64,000 nt of DNA, from assembly GCA_965153455.1 (NCBI GenBank), contig OZ234494.1:21576001-21640000 (forward strand), read 5' to 3'. This document shows positions 50,600 to 63,159 of the stretch, in pieces; position 1 is the stretch's first letter, and each line of letters opens with the position of its first letter. Position numbers and translations under genes: made by a program. The notes under the pieces were generated by a model. It was not told the origin of the DNA. It saw only the letters and a program-made list of their open reading frames with translations, and did not search any database. Source of the DNA: Sphagnum compactum (lineage: Eukaryota > Bryophyta > Sphagnopsida > Sphagnales).

Positions 50600-51440
50600 T
50601 CGTCACATTTTGATTAATGCTTGTGACAAAGGTTTTTTTGCATGTCATTCATTTGTCATCATTCATGAATAGCTACATTTTTCGTCCATTATCTTTGTTG
50701 TTTTCAAATTCCTTAAATTTTATATGTTTAAGCCTTCATATCATCCATCAACCTTTTGGAGATCCGATTTCCTTGGATCTTAGCATTCTCAACTTTCAAT
50801 TTATCCATTGTCTTTCCTAGATTCTAACTTCCATTGTCATTTCAATTTCCCACTTTCTTAGATCCTATTTGTCTTGGCTTTCATGATTCATTACTTGTAA
50901 ATTCCAACTTTCTTGCACTTTACTTTTCTCAATATATATTTCATTGTATTTCTAGGATTCCAAATTTGGACTTTATCTTTCCATTCAATGTCTTTGCAAG
51001 TTTGGAACTTCTATATGGATATTATTTTTCTTAACTTTCATTTCATATATTGTTTGTTCCAACATTTGACATTCTTTGATCTTATCTTTTGAGGCCATCA
51101 TTTCATTGTTTTCCTACATATTTCAACCTTTTGGAATCTTATCTCGTTAGGCCTTCATTGTCTTTTTCTAGTTTCCATCATCCTCAACCTACAAATTATC
51201 CACTATTAACTTTCCAAAACCCCATCTTACTTCATCCATTTCTTCCTAGTTTCAAATGTTTGTATATCTTCCATCTTCATTAACTGCCATATCATCCACT
51301 ATTTCTTCCAACATTCAACATCTATGACCGGTATATCATCTAATGTTTAACTTCTCCAACTAAATCCATTTTATCAACTATCCAACATTTTAACTTTCTT
51401 CACCCATATATCATCCAATGGACCTATCATTGCATTTATA
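50600..51440. repeat. Pyrimidine-rich degenerate repeat tract
   Basis: The plus strand is strongly C/T-rich, with recurring words such as CTTTCCTAGATT, CTTAGATCCTAT, CCAACTTTC and ATCATCCA(T/A)C at about 60-90 bp intervals. The open frames here are phenylalanine/serine/leucine-rich artefacts of that composition. Confidence 0.5.
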
Positions 51441-52852
51441 TGAAAGGTAGAGTAACCAGAAAAACTCAAAGGTATTTTATTCAGTTTGGCCAATACGAAA
51501 ACTGAAATCCAAGGATATTGATTACTAGTGAAGATGAAGATACTTTTATCATATGTGAATCATCATTCCTTCCATTCGACGCATGTACCACATCTCTTTA
51601 ATGTTTCTTTTGGGGCATTCACATCTCTTTCATTGGAAATGCATTCAATTTCAAGCATTGGAACAATATGATTTGATAGTAAAATTGAATATATTATAAA
51701 ATTTTGAGGATATTTTTTCTCCTTGGGCCCCTTGACTTGTAATAGCATTGGACCTAGTGTTGGATTGACCTTGTTGCACTTCTTTAATGTCATCCTTCCA
51801 AGCCTTAGAATGAAAATTGGGAGGATACATGAATATTAGCCCTAATGGATATGAACTATGATGCCTCAATTGCATACACAAAAATAGTTGATGAAATACA
51901 CCTCTTTTCGTTGGAAGGCATACACACTGTACGCCTTTTTAAAAAAAGAAGTGTACAATCTAAACATGAATGGAGGCCTGAAATATAACTCAACTTGGAT
52001 GCAAGAAATATTTTGGCAGGGTCACATACTGAGCACCGGTGGGGATGCTCTTAGAGACGGTAAGCGATTTACTCTTTACTATGAAGGTAGATAAGTATGT
52101 AAGGCACTTGGTAGCTAGTAGGTATGCAGATGCATGTGAATGGTTAGTATTTAGTACATAGTTAACTACCATGTTTACTTAGGGGACATGTAAACAATGC
52201 AAAAGTGTTCGCCTGTCCATCGAAAAATTGTCACAATTCAGTTGTAGATGATTTCCATCCACAGCTGAGTTACCAAGGTTAGTAATATACTGAGGTATAT
52301 TTGCATTATATGACCAGCTTCCACCTTGGTAACCTATACCGTAAAGCCTACTACTTCCACCTCACACTACCTAACTACCTATGTAAGTGGGTAAGTATCA
52401 TAGATAAGTAGGTAGGTAATATAAGTGGTTACAACTATGCAGGTTAGTAGGTATGGCAATGGGTGGTTACTAGAGGTAAGTAGATGCATATGGATGGTTA
52501 GTACATAGCCAATAATTGCATATGAGATAATAAGAGAGAAGGTTTTTGAAAAACTCTGGTGAAAAAATTTCTTTGCTCCCCCCCCCATCAACACCAAATA
52601 CTTAATCCTTCAAGCAATGAAAAGAAGCCACCTGTCATCACCTGACCTATTGCAAATGGACAAATGGACCTATTGCATGCAACTAGCATGCATAGAAAAT
52701 TAAGAAGGCACTACTACCCAGTACCACTAGAGATTGAGCATACATTGAGGACCTGTTCTTTGTTATCTACGCAATATTTGGAAAAAGGTTTGTGCTTGTG
52801 TGGCTATATGCGATACTTCCTTGGCATGGAAGTTAATATGCCTTCATTCTGC

Positions 52853-52945
52853 AATTGGTTTTGTGGGACTGATCAATGATGGATTTGCATAGGTGATCAA
52901 TTGGTTCTGTGGGACTGATCAATGATGGATTTGCATATGTGACCA
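52853..52945. repeat. 46 bp tandem duplication (two copies)
   Basis: AATTGGTT(T/C)TGTGGGACTG starts at 52853 and 52899, and both continue ATCAATGATGGATTTGCATA. Only a few differences, so recent. Confidence 0.85.
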
Positions 52946-53846
52946 ATATAAGTTCCCCCCACCTGGGATCCCCCATATGTGATAAGTATGAGAAGGTCTA
53001 CCCACAACCCGTATTTGGGCCTTGACTGATGTTAATCACATCCAACATAAAGTCTAGAGGCCATTTTATTTCTGCTGGTGGATCAAAAGAGCAAGTCCAC
53101 CAACAATAATAATATAATGGTTTGTCAACAGTAGTTTAGACGAAGTTCAGGCTTCAAATGATGTGAAATTAAATTTGGACATGAAAATATTCACATGATA
53201 GAGTGTTTTTCGAAAAAGGCAAGTAAAGAAACGCTATTGGTTTTGATTGACAGTTACCAGTGATTGGTTCATATTGTGGCATTCAGTTAATGAGTATACA
53301 CTATCCAAAGTTTCATTTGTACAGGTGATGGTAAGGACATAACTTGCAAACTATTTTGGATAGGGTACACAGTAGGTTGTAGAGGCCCATATGCTGGGTG
53401 TAGGTGGATTTGGTGCAACAAACAAACTCTGATAAGCTGTCTGTCATTAACACGCACCATGCAGAAACCAGTGCAACTTTGCAAGCAGAAAAGCTGTATT
53501 TGTAGCTGTATTTCTAACTAATTGCATCTCTGTCTCTCTCTCACACATCCTCAAAAGGTACGGAGTGTTTCCACCATAACCCCAAACATGCTAGAAGATC
53601 AAATAGTTGGACTCCAAGAAGTTCCTGCAGAGCATGAAACATGGGATGTTCTAAGGAGAGTATCTTGTAACATTTTTTGAGTCTTACTTTATGCTATGTG
53701 CAAGTTGTTTGCTTTGCTTTTGAAAGTAATTGTTTTGTTTTGTGATGTAGGTATTTTGAATGTTAGTTGTAACCTTGTCCTATAATTTACATATTATTTT
53801 CCATCACATATCAAGATGGACAATGGTCACAAACTTCGGGTTCTTA

Positions 53847-54133
53847 GAGCAACTCCACCCGTATTTGGTCCTTGGGCCTTTCACAATATATTCTCACATT
53901 CAACATTGCGTACATATTGGTTCCCCACCCATAAACATGACAATTGATAAAAGGCAGGAGACTACTAATAACAACTTATTTGGATCGATCATTTTATTTG
54001 GTCAATCAAGACTACCCAATCATATTGTGAACAAACATTATAGGCAAAATCCATTTTACTGGTCCAAACCGGCGTGACCTTTACTCTTCTTCATCCAAAA
54101 CATAGTGTGCAATGTGTTGGTGGGGGGATGCCC
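53847..54133. mobile_element. Tourist-like MITE (family copy 2)
   Basis: Begins GAGCAACTCCACCCG after TTA and ends near GGTGGGGGGATGCCC. In between it shares CTTGGGCC, CACCCATAAACATGACAATTG, TGGATCGATCATTTTATTTGG and a CATAGTGTGCA block with the copy at 57.0 kb. The right-hand duplication reads TTC rather than TTA. Confidence 0.6.
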
Positions 54134-54859
54134 TTCTTCACATGAAGATGGTTTCTTTCTTCTTGGTTATGTAACTTGTGTAAGGTGAGTGGTTATGGCT
54201 CTAAGATTACAAATGAACATTCCAAAATAATTTCTAATACCTTTTAGATAGTGAATGAAGATGGGAGTGTGCTTTTTTGTGGATCTAATGAAAAATATGG
54301 GATTCCCTACATGGGTTCCCAGTTCACAAAGAGCAACTAGTACAACACAATCAATGCCTACCACCTCACTTTGAATTCACAACTGGTACTCTCTAATGTG
54401 GTTATTATATGCATTTGGCCATTGGCAAAAGGGTTGGAATTATGTTATCCATTTGGATGTACAAGATTCAGTGACTTGATTGCTAAACTTCTCCATGTGT
54501 CCTGAGGAAGGTGTATTACCTTCTAGTTCATGAGGGGCACCCTGTCCCACGGTCAAAACCATCAGCTCTCGCTACAACAAAAGATGGTTTGTTTTCAGTG
54601 TTGGGCAGATTAGAAACAGGAACAGACCCCAGACAGACAGTTATGGGGGTGGTTTAATTAGGATTCCTAACCGTGTTTCAAAAAAAATCAAAGACCCAGT
54701 TCTGATATATAACCATGGTCCTCAACTTTCTTTTGAAGAAAATCAAATAATTGGCCTTATGACCTCCCCAGTTCATTGTCTGTTCTTTCATCAAAACCAC
54801 GGCACTCATTGCAGAGAGTCCCTGGAGTCTGGACGGAGGGAGAGCCTCTGGACAGGTCT

Positions 54860-54861
54860 CG

Positions 54862-54913
<52 letters not shown>

Positions 54914-56110
54914 CGATGCTTACACTTCGCTATTCGGAAGAGTGTCAAGAGTTTGCACTCGACTCCACTTTATTCTTCTCCAAAAAAAAAAAACACTGGA
55001 AAAGCTTTCGACACTTTGGAGAACGTGGAAAATTAGCTACTCAAACTTCATTTTTACACTTGGAAGAGTATGGCTCTAGAGAGAGAGAGAGAGAGAGAGA
55101 GAGTTGAGAGAGGGCGACACAGAGAGATACCAAGAGAGAGACAGACAGAGAAACAGACAGAGTCTGATCGAGATCATCCACAAAACTTTGTACTTACACT
55201 AAATTTTCAGTTTTTTCATGAAGAGTGTAGTCACTTTTCTGATAGAGACACACTGCAAGAAATTTTTTTTTGGACAAAATTGCTTTGACGTCTCTGATAC
55301 TTTTTCTTTTTCTTTGTGTTGTGGAAGAGTGTGGAATATCGAGTTCTTCGTGTCGAGGTTTTCTAGATGATTGTAATTCGACGCTAATTTGGAGATCAGT
55401 TGCAGGATGCCGCCAGGATGATTTACCTGATTGATTATCATAGCAGCAATATTTCTGTTGCACGCTGCTGCTGCACTTAATACTGATCTCTAGCTGTCAA
55501 TCGCAGCAAGAAGCGCAGAGCTTCGATGATACAATTACACCTTTGGCCTGCTGGGGAAGTGGATTCCTGAATCTCTAGTAGATCGTGTTCGTCTTGAGAA
55601 TTTACTAGTGCTAAAAGAATCGTAGGTTCTTTGTTTTTTGGGCAATTTTCATGGTGCTACAGACAGACAGACAGCAGCCCTGAAGAGTACTTACTGCAGG
55701 ATTGGATTCGCATGCGTCTCAACAAGATGTGGAGCGAGAAGTCGTCAAATCGCAATTGAGTCCTCAAAGTATAATTAGTGCTGTCTCCTCTATCAATACT
55801 TGTTTTTTTCTTTTTTCTCTTTTGGGTACTTCTTCTTCGTCGAACTAGATCGATGTTTTTAGCGGCGTCCTGATCATCAGCTGCAGTACTTGTGCTAGAC
55901 GTCGTCGAAGATGCAGATTGCATTTGATGAACTCGTATTTCCATCACTACCGAATTCCTAGTCAGATTGGTACTGGTATTGGATTTTTTTTTTTTCAAAC
56001 TTTGATACTAGCCTGGTCCTGGTATTAGGGTCCGACGACAGAACCGTCTAATCCTGGTTGCGTTGTTATTTGGTTGTTATTTGGAGCTAGCTAGCTAGGA
56101 GGAGTTGAAG
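54860..56110 (+). promoter_or_regulatory. Presumed promoter/long leader of the PILS gene
   Basis: Composition shifts from A/T-rich to mixed, with a CT tract (54865-54908) and a GA-rich stretch (55078-55170), then about 900 bp of moderate-GC sequence without a family-like exon, up to the ATG at 56111. A long 5' UTR, possibly with an intron, is likely. GA repeats are targets of plant BPC/GAGA-binding factors, so regulation by them is an inference only. Confidence 0.45.
54865..54908. repeat. (CT)22 microsatellite in the PILS upstream region
   Basis: Uninterrupted CT dinucleotides, about 44 bases, lying roughly 1.2 kb upstream of the PILS start codon and 170 bp before a matching GA tract. Confidence 0.95.
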
Positions 56111-59100
56111 ATGGACGGGGTGACAGCATTGTTGACAGATGAATTGCTACATATGACGAGCTTGCAAGTGGGTTCAGCTACATCGCTGCTACAGTTTGCA
56201 TTGTTGCCTATAGCAAAGGTGCTGGTTTTATGCGGTTTTGGCTTAGCCATGGCCACCCCTTACATCAACATCCTAACGGCACCCTCTCGTCGTGTGCTCA
56301 GCAAGGTAAAGGTCGCATGCATGATGATCTTGACATGATGGTTCCATATATTCCTCTAAATGCACATATAGACTGGTACTACCGCCGGTCCTGGTATCCA
56401 GGAACCTACCGGAATGGTATAACGATCTGATGATGAGGCAATACCAGCCCATGAATATCAATGTCTGCTTAGTAGGGACTTGACATAATACCAGGGCTAT
56501 ATCAATCTCAATATCAGGTATCTACTTGCCACATACCAGCCAAAACTCGGCCCAACACTTGCTGGTCTAGACATCATGATCATAATGCCTTGCACTTGTA
56601 TTCTTCATTCTTCTTGAATCTCTTCTTTCTGTGAATGTGTTCTGATGATCATACCGCACCAGCTCCGGCACAATCCTGATCATAACTGCAAGTTTAATGC
56701 AAGGATCCAAAAGAAAAAGGAAGTAGAAAAAGAAGAAACTGATGTTGCAGGTCAAACCATAGCTTCTGCTGCTGCTTTCTAGTAAGTTACTGATCATCTG
56801 ATCATCAGCTTGTGGAGTTGGGGATTTTTGTGGTTTGGATCTTGCAATTGCAGCTGGTATTTTCCCTCTTCTTGCCATGTCTGATCTTCACTCAGCTAGG
56901 AACAGCCATCAGCTTCCAAAAAATATTTCTATGGTGAGCTTGCTATCCAAGCTCTTGGATGGTAGTACTTTTCTTTGATAGCACTCCTAGAAATGTAATT
57001 TCTTACAGCATCTCCACCCACACCCCCTATTTGGGCCAGCCTTCTCGGTGTTTCTCACATCTAACATATAGTGTTATCATTTCCTCCCATCCTCACCTAT
57101 AAACATGAAAATGTGGACAGTATAACTTATGTGAGAGAGTGTTTAAATGTCTCCACTTGGGTCAATCATTATGGCTGGCCAACCAAAAACAATCACTTCC
57201 TTTTACTGACCCACTTGGAAGGCACTGTATCTTCAGCATAATTACAGGCCCAGACTGAGTTTCAAATTATTTTGGCTCCTATACTTCATTAAAACATAGT
57301 GTACATGCCGGTTTACTACTACATATGGGTGGAGACGCTCTTAAATGTCTAAGCTTCTTCAGGCAAGAATTATCATAAGAAAATTGCATTGTGATACCCA
57401 TTTATGGACAATCTAACTTGCAAATGCTCATGCCACAACCAGTGCTCTGATTGCAATAACAGTGCTGTGATGCAACAAGGATAAGTTGTGAAATTTTTGT
57501 GAAGACCCATTTAAAAGCTGGATTTGGACCATGATAATGCTCAAGTTGTGGGTGGGTGGGTGCAAAATTGGGGGATGACAATGAACAGGTGGTTCATTCC
57601 AGTAAACATTGTGATAGGAGCAGTTCTCGGGTGCACACTTGGCTACTTGATGGCTCTCCTGGTCAGACCACCTCCTCAATTCTTCAATTTTTTCGTCATT
57701 ATGGTTGGCATAGGTAAGCTGCTGCAAGATGATTTTCCCATTCCTACACCTCTGATGGGTGATTGCATCATGAAAAAAATTCAAGGATTTCTGGTTTAAT
57801 TCATGGTTGTAAAATTCAACATAGATCAGATTCTGAGATTTACAATACCTGTGTTTTGCGGTTTAAATCTGTTTCTCAAATCATAAATTGTTGATCTCAA
57901 GAGAGAGAGAGAGAGAGATCATGCATTTGCGAGACACAAAGCTCTGCAAAGTAACAGAAAAAAGCCTTTGGGAAATATGTTAAATTTTGCACTTCTGTTG
58001 AACATTTTCCACATAAGGGTTTAGGGTTTCTCATTTTCCACATGAAGTCATTTGGGAAGTGCTCATCAAGCTCTGCTTTGATGTACATATATGGTCCTTG
58101 TTTCCATATGAATGTGTGATGCAATTTATTGTGATTACATCCATGGCAACTTTTTTTCTCAGAAGAATTTTGAGGCTGAGTATCTAAGTCTTCTCTCCTT
58201 GATTGGGACAGGGAATATTGGCAACATACCACTAGTGATTATAGGAGCAATTTGTCGACCTGATGACAATCCATTTGGGCAGGATTCTGAAACATGCAAT
58301 TCAGAGGGTGTGGCATACATCTCTTTTGGCCAATGGGTATGTGTGTGTGTGTGTGTGTGTGTGTATGTCTAAAAGAGAGATGGTTGCATATTTTTGTCAC
58401 CATGTACCACAAAATTTTCTTATATTATGTCTTTCTTTAAGAGTGTGAATGGATCTCTTTTTTAGTCCAGAGAAAACAAGTTTATACTTGGAATGAATTT
58501 TTCTTATACATATAGGAAAAAAATCAAACCAACATGGTTAACCAGACGAGTATGGTGTATTGGACTGTAGGGTAGTTCAGCTAGACTGGGTGCATGTGTG
58601 AAAGTTTTTTTTCAAGTTTTTGGTGGTTTTGTGTGCTGCAGGTTGGGGCTGTAATAGTCTACACCTTTGTGTTTCACGTGCTGGCACCACCCAAAGATGC
58701 AAACAGGGAATCATCTCCAGAAATTGATATAAAAGTGGAGAGCATAAGTCCAGACCATATTGGTGATGCTAATGGATTTTCACAAACAAATTTCCTGCCA
58801 GACAACATCCAAAAGGAAGACTCGATATCAGTCCCTCTACTGCTCCCTCAATCTTCAGATACATTGCCCAAGGTCAGAGAGTCACAAATTCTGTCCTTTG
58901 GCCAAATTCACTTGTCAAATCTTGTGCAATGGGAAGCATGATCGCTTAGAGTTATCCACAAAGTCACCCTGTCTTTCGACCCTAGTTTGTCCCATGAAAC
59001 CCTGTTTCATACCCAATTTGAGTGTACCCATAAAGAGAGTGAAATTGGGTATCATTTTGTGAACCTGGGTATCAGTTCAGAAGATCTGCAGGACCTTATA

Positions 59101-61779
59101 ACGACAAGGATTGATTTAATGAAGAATATGAGCAAGCAATCAAGGTGCAGGTAAGGCAAATCCGGAACTGGGGATGTGATCCCTCCCTGTTTCTACTTTC
59201 TTTTGTGCTCATGATTTTATTGTTGTTGCTTGTGTTTTTGTATGGTTTTGCTTTCTTTTCAGGTCTCAGGAAGATGGCTGGAAAATATTTTCCAACCCCC
59301 AGTTGTTGCATCGGTATGTTACATCAGGACTTGTACTAGCAACTCCACCTCACTTCTGCATTTGTCAATGGAGTTTTTGTCAAATACCACCCGGCAAGTT
59401 ATGCTCATATTGTTATATGGTCTTCCATCTGCACAAGTAGCAGAAACAGATATTCATGGCAATCTCATATACAGAATTGGCAAAAACTTAACAATTTTAG
59501 CCTGCATTTGGTACTGTGCAGTTGTTGGCATTGGTGATAGGATCAGTACCAGTGTTGAGAAACCTGATGTTTGAGGAGCATTCTATCTTTTTCTTCTTCT
59601 ATGACAGCCTCAATATGGTGGGGTAAGCAGGTTCACTCCCTGACCTTCATAGCTTGAGAAGCACTCTCCATCTCTTGAAAAAACCTCTGCTTTGACTACT
59701 CTTTTAGTACCCAACTAGTATCTCATTGCTGACATATACTAGAAGTAGTAACTTTTATGTAGTAGAGAGCGGACAGAGTTTGGCCAGCTCCAGCTCTTAG
59801 TGAGCCTGTGACCAAGCCCAATATGACACGGGCATGCATCACTAGGAGTTGGAATCAAGGCCAAACCCTGCCCCCTTGGTGGCATTAATAGCTGTAAGGT
59901 TTATACAGAATTCACATGGCCTGCCGATTAGATCTACAAAACTGGCATCTGTGCTGAAAGACCAATTCAGTATGAGAGTTAGTTGATTAAAAGGGAAAAT
60001 ACGACATAACAGCGCTCCTTGTCATAGTGGTTGTTTTGCCTGTTTCTTTGATTCCTTGTGTGGGTACAAAAGGCCCTAGAGGAGGCCATTACCAGAATAA
60101 GGGGTGGAGAGAGCATAGCCTTAGTTCTGGCGACGGCCTCTGGCACAAGAGCCTCACCATGTGCAAAAGGCTCCTTTGCTTTTCAAGAAAATTGATGATA
60201 CCAGTGGGTGCAGTATGAACAAGAAGTTCCCCCCTTTGGGAGGGGACTATTGCACTTTACAAGGTGCCCTGCCATAACAACTGTGGCAGGGTTTTATGAG
60301 TTTACTCAATGGGTACTGTCTGTCTGGGTTTTGCAGTGGAGCAATGGTCCCTTGTATTATGTTAGTCTTGGGTGGCAATTTGGTTGGCGGTGCGTATTTT
60401 CATTACACAATTTCCATGCACTTTTGAGCTCAAATTTTGCACCACAACACATTCTGCTCAGGGTTTTTCTTTTTCTTTCTCCCAATTAAATTTGTGGTTT
60501 GGAAAGGTTTGGTGAATTTTTCCAAATTTTTATCAATTTTTTTTCGAATGTACACTTCTAAAATAAATTTCCAAATTTTTTTGTTACCACAGTGTAAAAC
60601 TTCACCCAATTTTTTTTTTAAAAAAAACTGATTTTACTATTTTTTTTTGCCTCCGACTCTGAAAAAGGGAAACAGACTTGTTGTCAAGTAAGGAATTACG
60701 CAGCTTCTAAGTGACAAAATTACTGAATATATGCATGCAGGACCAGGAAGCTCACATTTGGGCCTTCGTTCAACAATAGCAATAACAATCACAAGGCTGT
60801 TCTTGATGCCACCCATAGGATTAGCCGTAGTGCTGATGGCAGACAGATTGGGCTTTCTTCCACCGAATAACAAAATGTTTCAATTTGTGCTCCTCCTCCA
60901 ACAGTCAATGCCCACTTCCATTCTTGCAGGTAAAACTTATATGCATGCATCTATCTATCTTTTCTTGCGTTATTAATTCAATTTGTACTCTGAATTAGAC
61001 TAAAAAATGTGATTGGGTTTTTTTTTGGGTTCTTTGCTTCTTTCTTAAGAACATTGAGTGGTCATGCATACTGTGGAATAATTTCTGGATGATGCAAATC
61101 TCCATACATAGAGCAAAAATGTCCCAAATTACAGTTCAATAATTTCTGCAAGAGTTGATTAGAGTTTATTAATCAGCTTAAGTCCCGTGGTTAGGGGGTG
61201 AGTTCGGTGAGTTTAATCCTGATAGGGCATGAAATCAGTAACAGGAGCTGAATTTTTTACAACCAAAATTAACAAGAAGCAGAACTGGATTTTAGAGCAC
61301 TGATTTTGGTGCAAAAACTAGTTTTGTCCCTTATATTTCCTTTTTCCTGAGCGCCTGCACTACTGCTACAGTTTTCATTGCTCGGACATATATTACTAAT
61401 ATAATTACTCTCAAACCTTGTGCATCTGAGTTTTAACATTTGATGCCTTAAGGAAAATTTCATTATCTATGTGAGTTAAAAGAGGGGTTAGTGGATGAAA
61501 GAAGGGCCCAGAAGCAGGATGACTTTACACGGATTTCTTTTAACATATGACATGATATCAAGCAAATCATTTTTGCCACAAAAGGGATAATTTGTTCATT
61601 CTTTGCAGTGCTGATTTGAGTTTGGTATTTTTTTTTGTTGATGTTGTTGTTTAGGAGCTGTAACAAACCTCCGGGGTCATGCCGAAAAAGAAGCATCTGC
61701 CATACTGTTTTGGGAGCACATTCTTGCTGTTTTTTCACTGGCATTTTGGCTCTTCTTGTATACTAAAATTCTCTTCTAA
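56111..61779 (+). CDS. PILS: PIN-LIKES (PILS) auxin carrier, PILS2/6-like (10 exons, ~424 aa)
   Basis: ER-membrane member of the auxin efflux carrier family, thought to control intracellular auxin. Exons: 56111-56305, 56854-56933, 57589-57713, 58212-58336, 58642-58872, 59263-59313, 59522-59622, 60337-60389, 60741-60929, 61655-61779; all phases agree and give 1,275 nt, 424 aa plus stop. Family landmarks in order: hydrophobic start FALLPIAKVLVL, LVFSLFLPCLIFTQL, WWFIPVNIVIGAVLG, GNIGNIPLVIIGAIC, PFGQDSETC, a hydrophilic loop (exon 5), then NIFQPPVVAS, LVIGSVPVLRNLMF, GGAMVPCIMLVLGGNL, LPPNNKMFQFVLLLQQSMPT and a closing transmembrane helix. The LQQSMPTS...NLRG ending resembles the PILS2/6 branch. 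A possible extra exon at 59092-59150 needs a different acceptor at 59274 and would give 440 aa. Introns carry a MITE and a GT repeat. Confidence 0.9.
57006..57340. mobile_element. Tourist-like MITE in PILS intron 2 (335 bp, TTA duplication)
   Basis: Left CAGCATCTCCACCCA and right TGGGTGGAGACGCTC are inverted termini with two mismatches in 15. TTA flanks both sides (57003-57005, 57341-57343), the mark of PIF/Harbinger-derived MITEs. Internal blocks match the copies at 53.85 and 27.1 kb. It sits inside a transcribed intron, well away from both splice sites. Confidence 0.85.
58338..58366. repeat. (GT)n microsatellite abutting the donor of PILS intron 4
   Basis: The intron begins GTATGTGTGT and runs straight into about 12 GT units, offering many alternative GT dinucleotides right at the exon 4 boundary. 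Confidence 0.9.
58945..58990. repeat. Short third copy of the 22-24 kb module A motif
   Basis: AGAGTTATCCACAAAGTCAC and CCTGTCTTTC within PILS intron 5 match the start of module A near 23.59 kb (GAGTTATCCGTAAAGTCAGC, CCTGTTTTC). A dispersed-repeat fragment. Confidence 0.45.
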
Positions 61780-63159
61780 GTCTGTGACTTACTCTGACTA
61801 TTTATAATACTCGTTTTGTAACAAGTTTACATCATTTAGAGAGCTCCAGCCAACTGAGGGTGGCAGCTCCCAAAATGTGATAAAAACATTTTTAGGAGCT
61901 GACACCTTTCTTCAAGTGCAGTTAATTCATCAAAGTAAAATTTGCCATTTGAGTTGTCAACTTCTCTTTGAGTTAGAAAAACCAACCTTGACTCCGTCAA
62001 TCATCTGCTTTTTGTGAATTAAAGTCTCTTTGCTGCGCATTCCATCAAGCAACAAGAGAAACAAAAGGGAGAATCAAAGCTGATCTGATGCAATGAAGCT
62101 CAATATAATGCACACAATTGAAAGCTGATAATGCCTCAAACAAACTGCAGAAAATTCTTATGCCATACAACTCACTCTATTGCACAGCAAGCAATTGAAA
62201 AACACATCCTAAAGTTATTCCCATCCTAAAGTTATTCCATTTACTCCACAGAAGACCAGTCCAGTTGTGGACTGTATTGGATACAACTGCAGGAAATCTC
62301 TTTCATGTAGCCATGTACACTAATCCGCCCCTAATGTGATACAACTCTTTGAAATCCCTTAACAATGTATGAACATCCTGTGTGATCTAGTTAATTACAA
62401 TGGGTGCCTCTATCCCAGACGTCTATTTGTTCAGTTGGGTACATGAAAACACAGCAAAGCCTTTAAAACGGTTTTGAGCAATTTTCCCATCTCAGGGTAT
62501 GAGAAACAAACCTTGGGAATTTGTCCACCTGAAGGCAAATTATTGGTGGAGAATCTCTCCATGCAAGATCTTGATTTGATGACTTCGTTGAGAAATTACG
62601 AAGTCTGGGAGTGTATAGGGGAGAGAAAATTGGTTTGGTAATCAATGGTCATTGATTCGTTTCATGATTCATCCGACACTATCTCGGAAATCAGTGCTGT
62701 TGCCCCTGCTGTATACTGTTCGAACACTGTGTGGTTTTGAAAGCATTTTCCCTACTGCAAAAAAACAAAACAAGAGAAAAAATTTAGTAATTTGGTTACA
62801 CGTACATATAAGCAACCAACAATTTGGTATACATTTATTTGAATATTAAGGAACTTGAGGGTACTAGAATTTCTTCCAGTGATCTGACCTTCACAAATCA
62901 AAGAGATCGTGAATACCCATGTGTAAACAAGAAGAGGTTACACAAAGGGAGAAGCATTCAACTTCAACAATAGACTAGCGACAGTTCTCCATATTTTGAA
63001 GTTTCAAGGTCGTCCTGCTGCAAACCCTTACCATAAAACATTACAAGACTACATGCTGACACACATGTAGAACAACATTTAAGACTGGAAAATTGTTAAG
63101 GATTTCCCACTGTTATGTGATACAAACCCTTATCTCCTCCCCCTAGAGAACTGTGTCAC
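61780..63159. other. Interval between convergent genes
   Basis: Holds the 3' UTR of PILS and probably the 3' UTR or further exons of the minus-strand gene. I could not fix a downstream exon of that gene. A short duplicated phrase CCTAAAGTTATTCC occurs near 62210-62240. Confidence 0.45.

Noticed and set aside
52664-52879. RYFLGMEV peptide resembling the Ty1/copia reverse transcriptase motif YFLG(I/M)EV
   Set aside because: Only eight residues match; the flanking residues do not fit the RT and no other copia motif is readable nearby.
54167-54364. HYLKGIRNYFG on the minus strand, like the copia RYLKGT-YG motif
   Set aside because: Isolated short match with stops around it; not enough to call an element.
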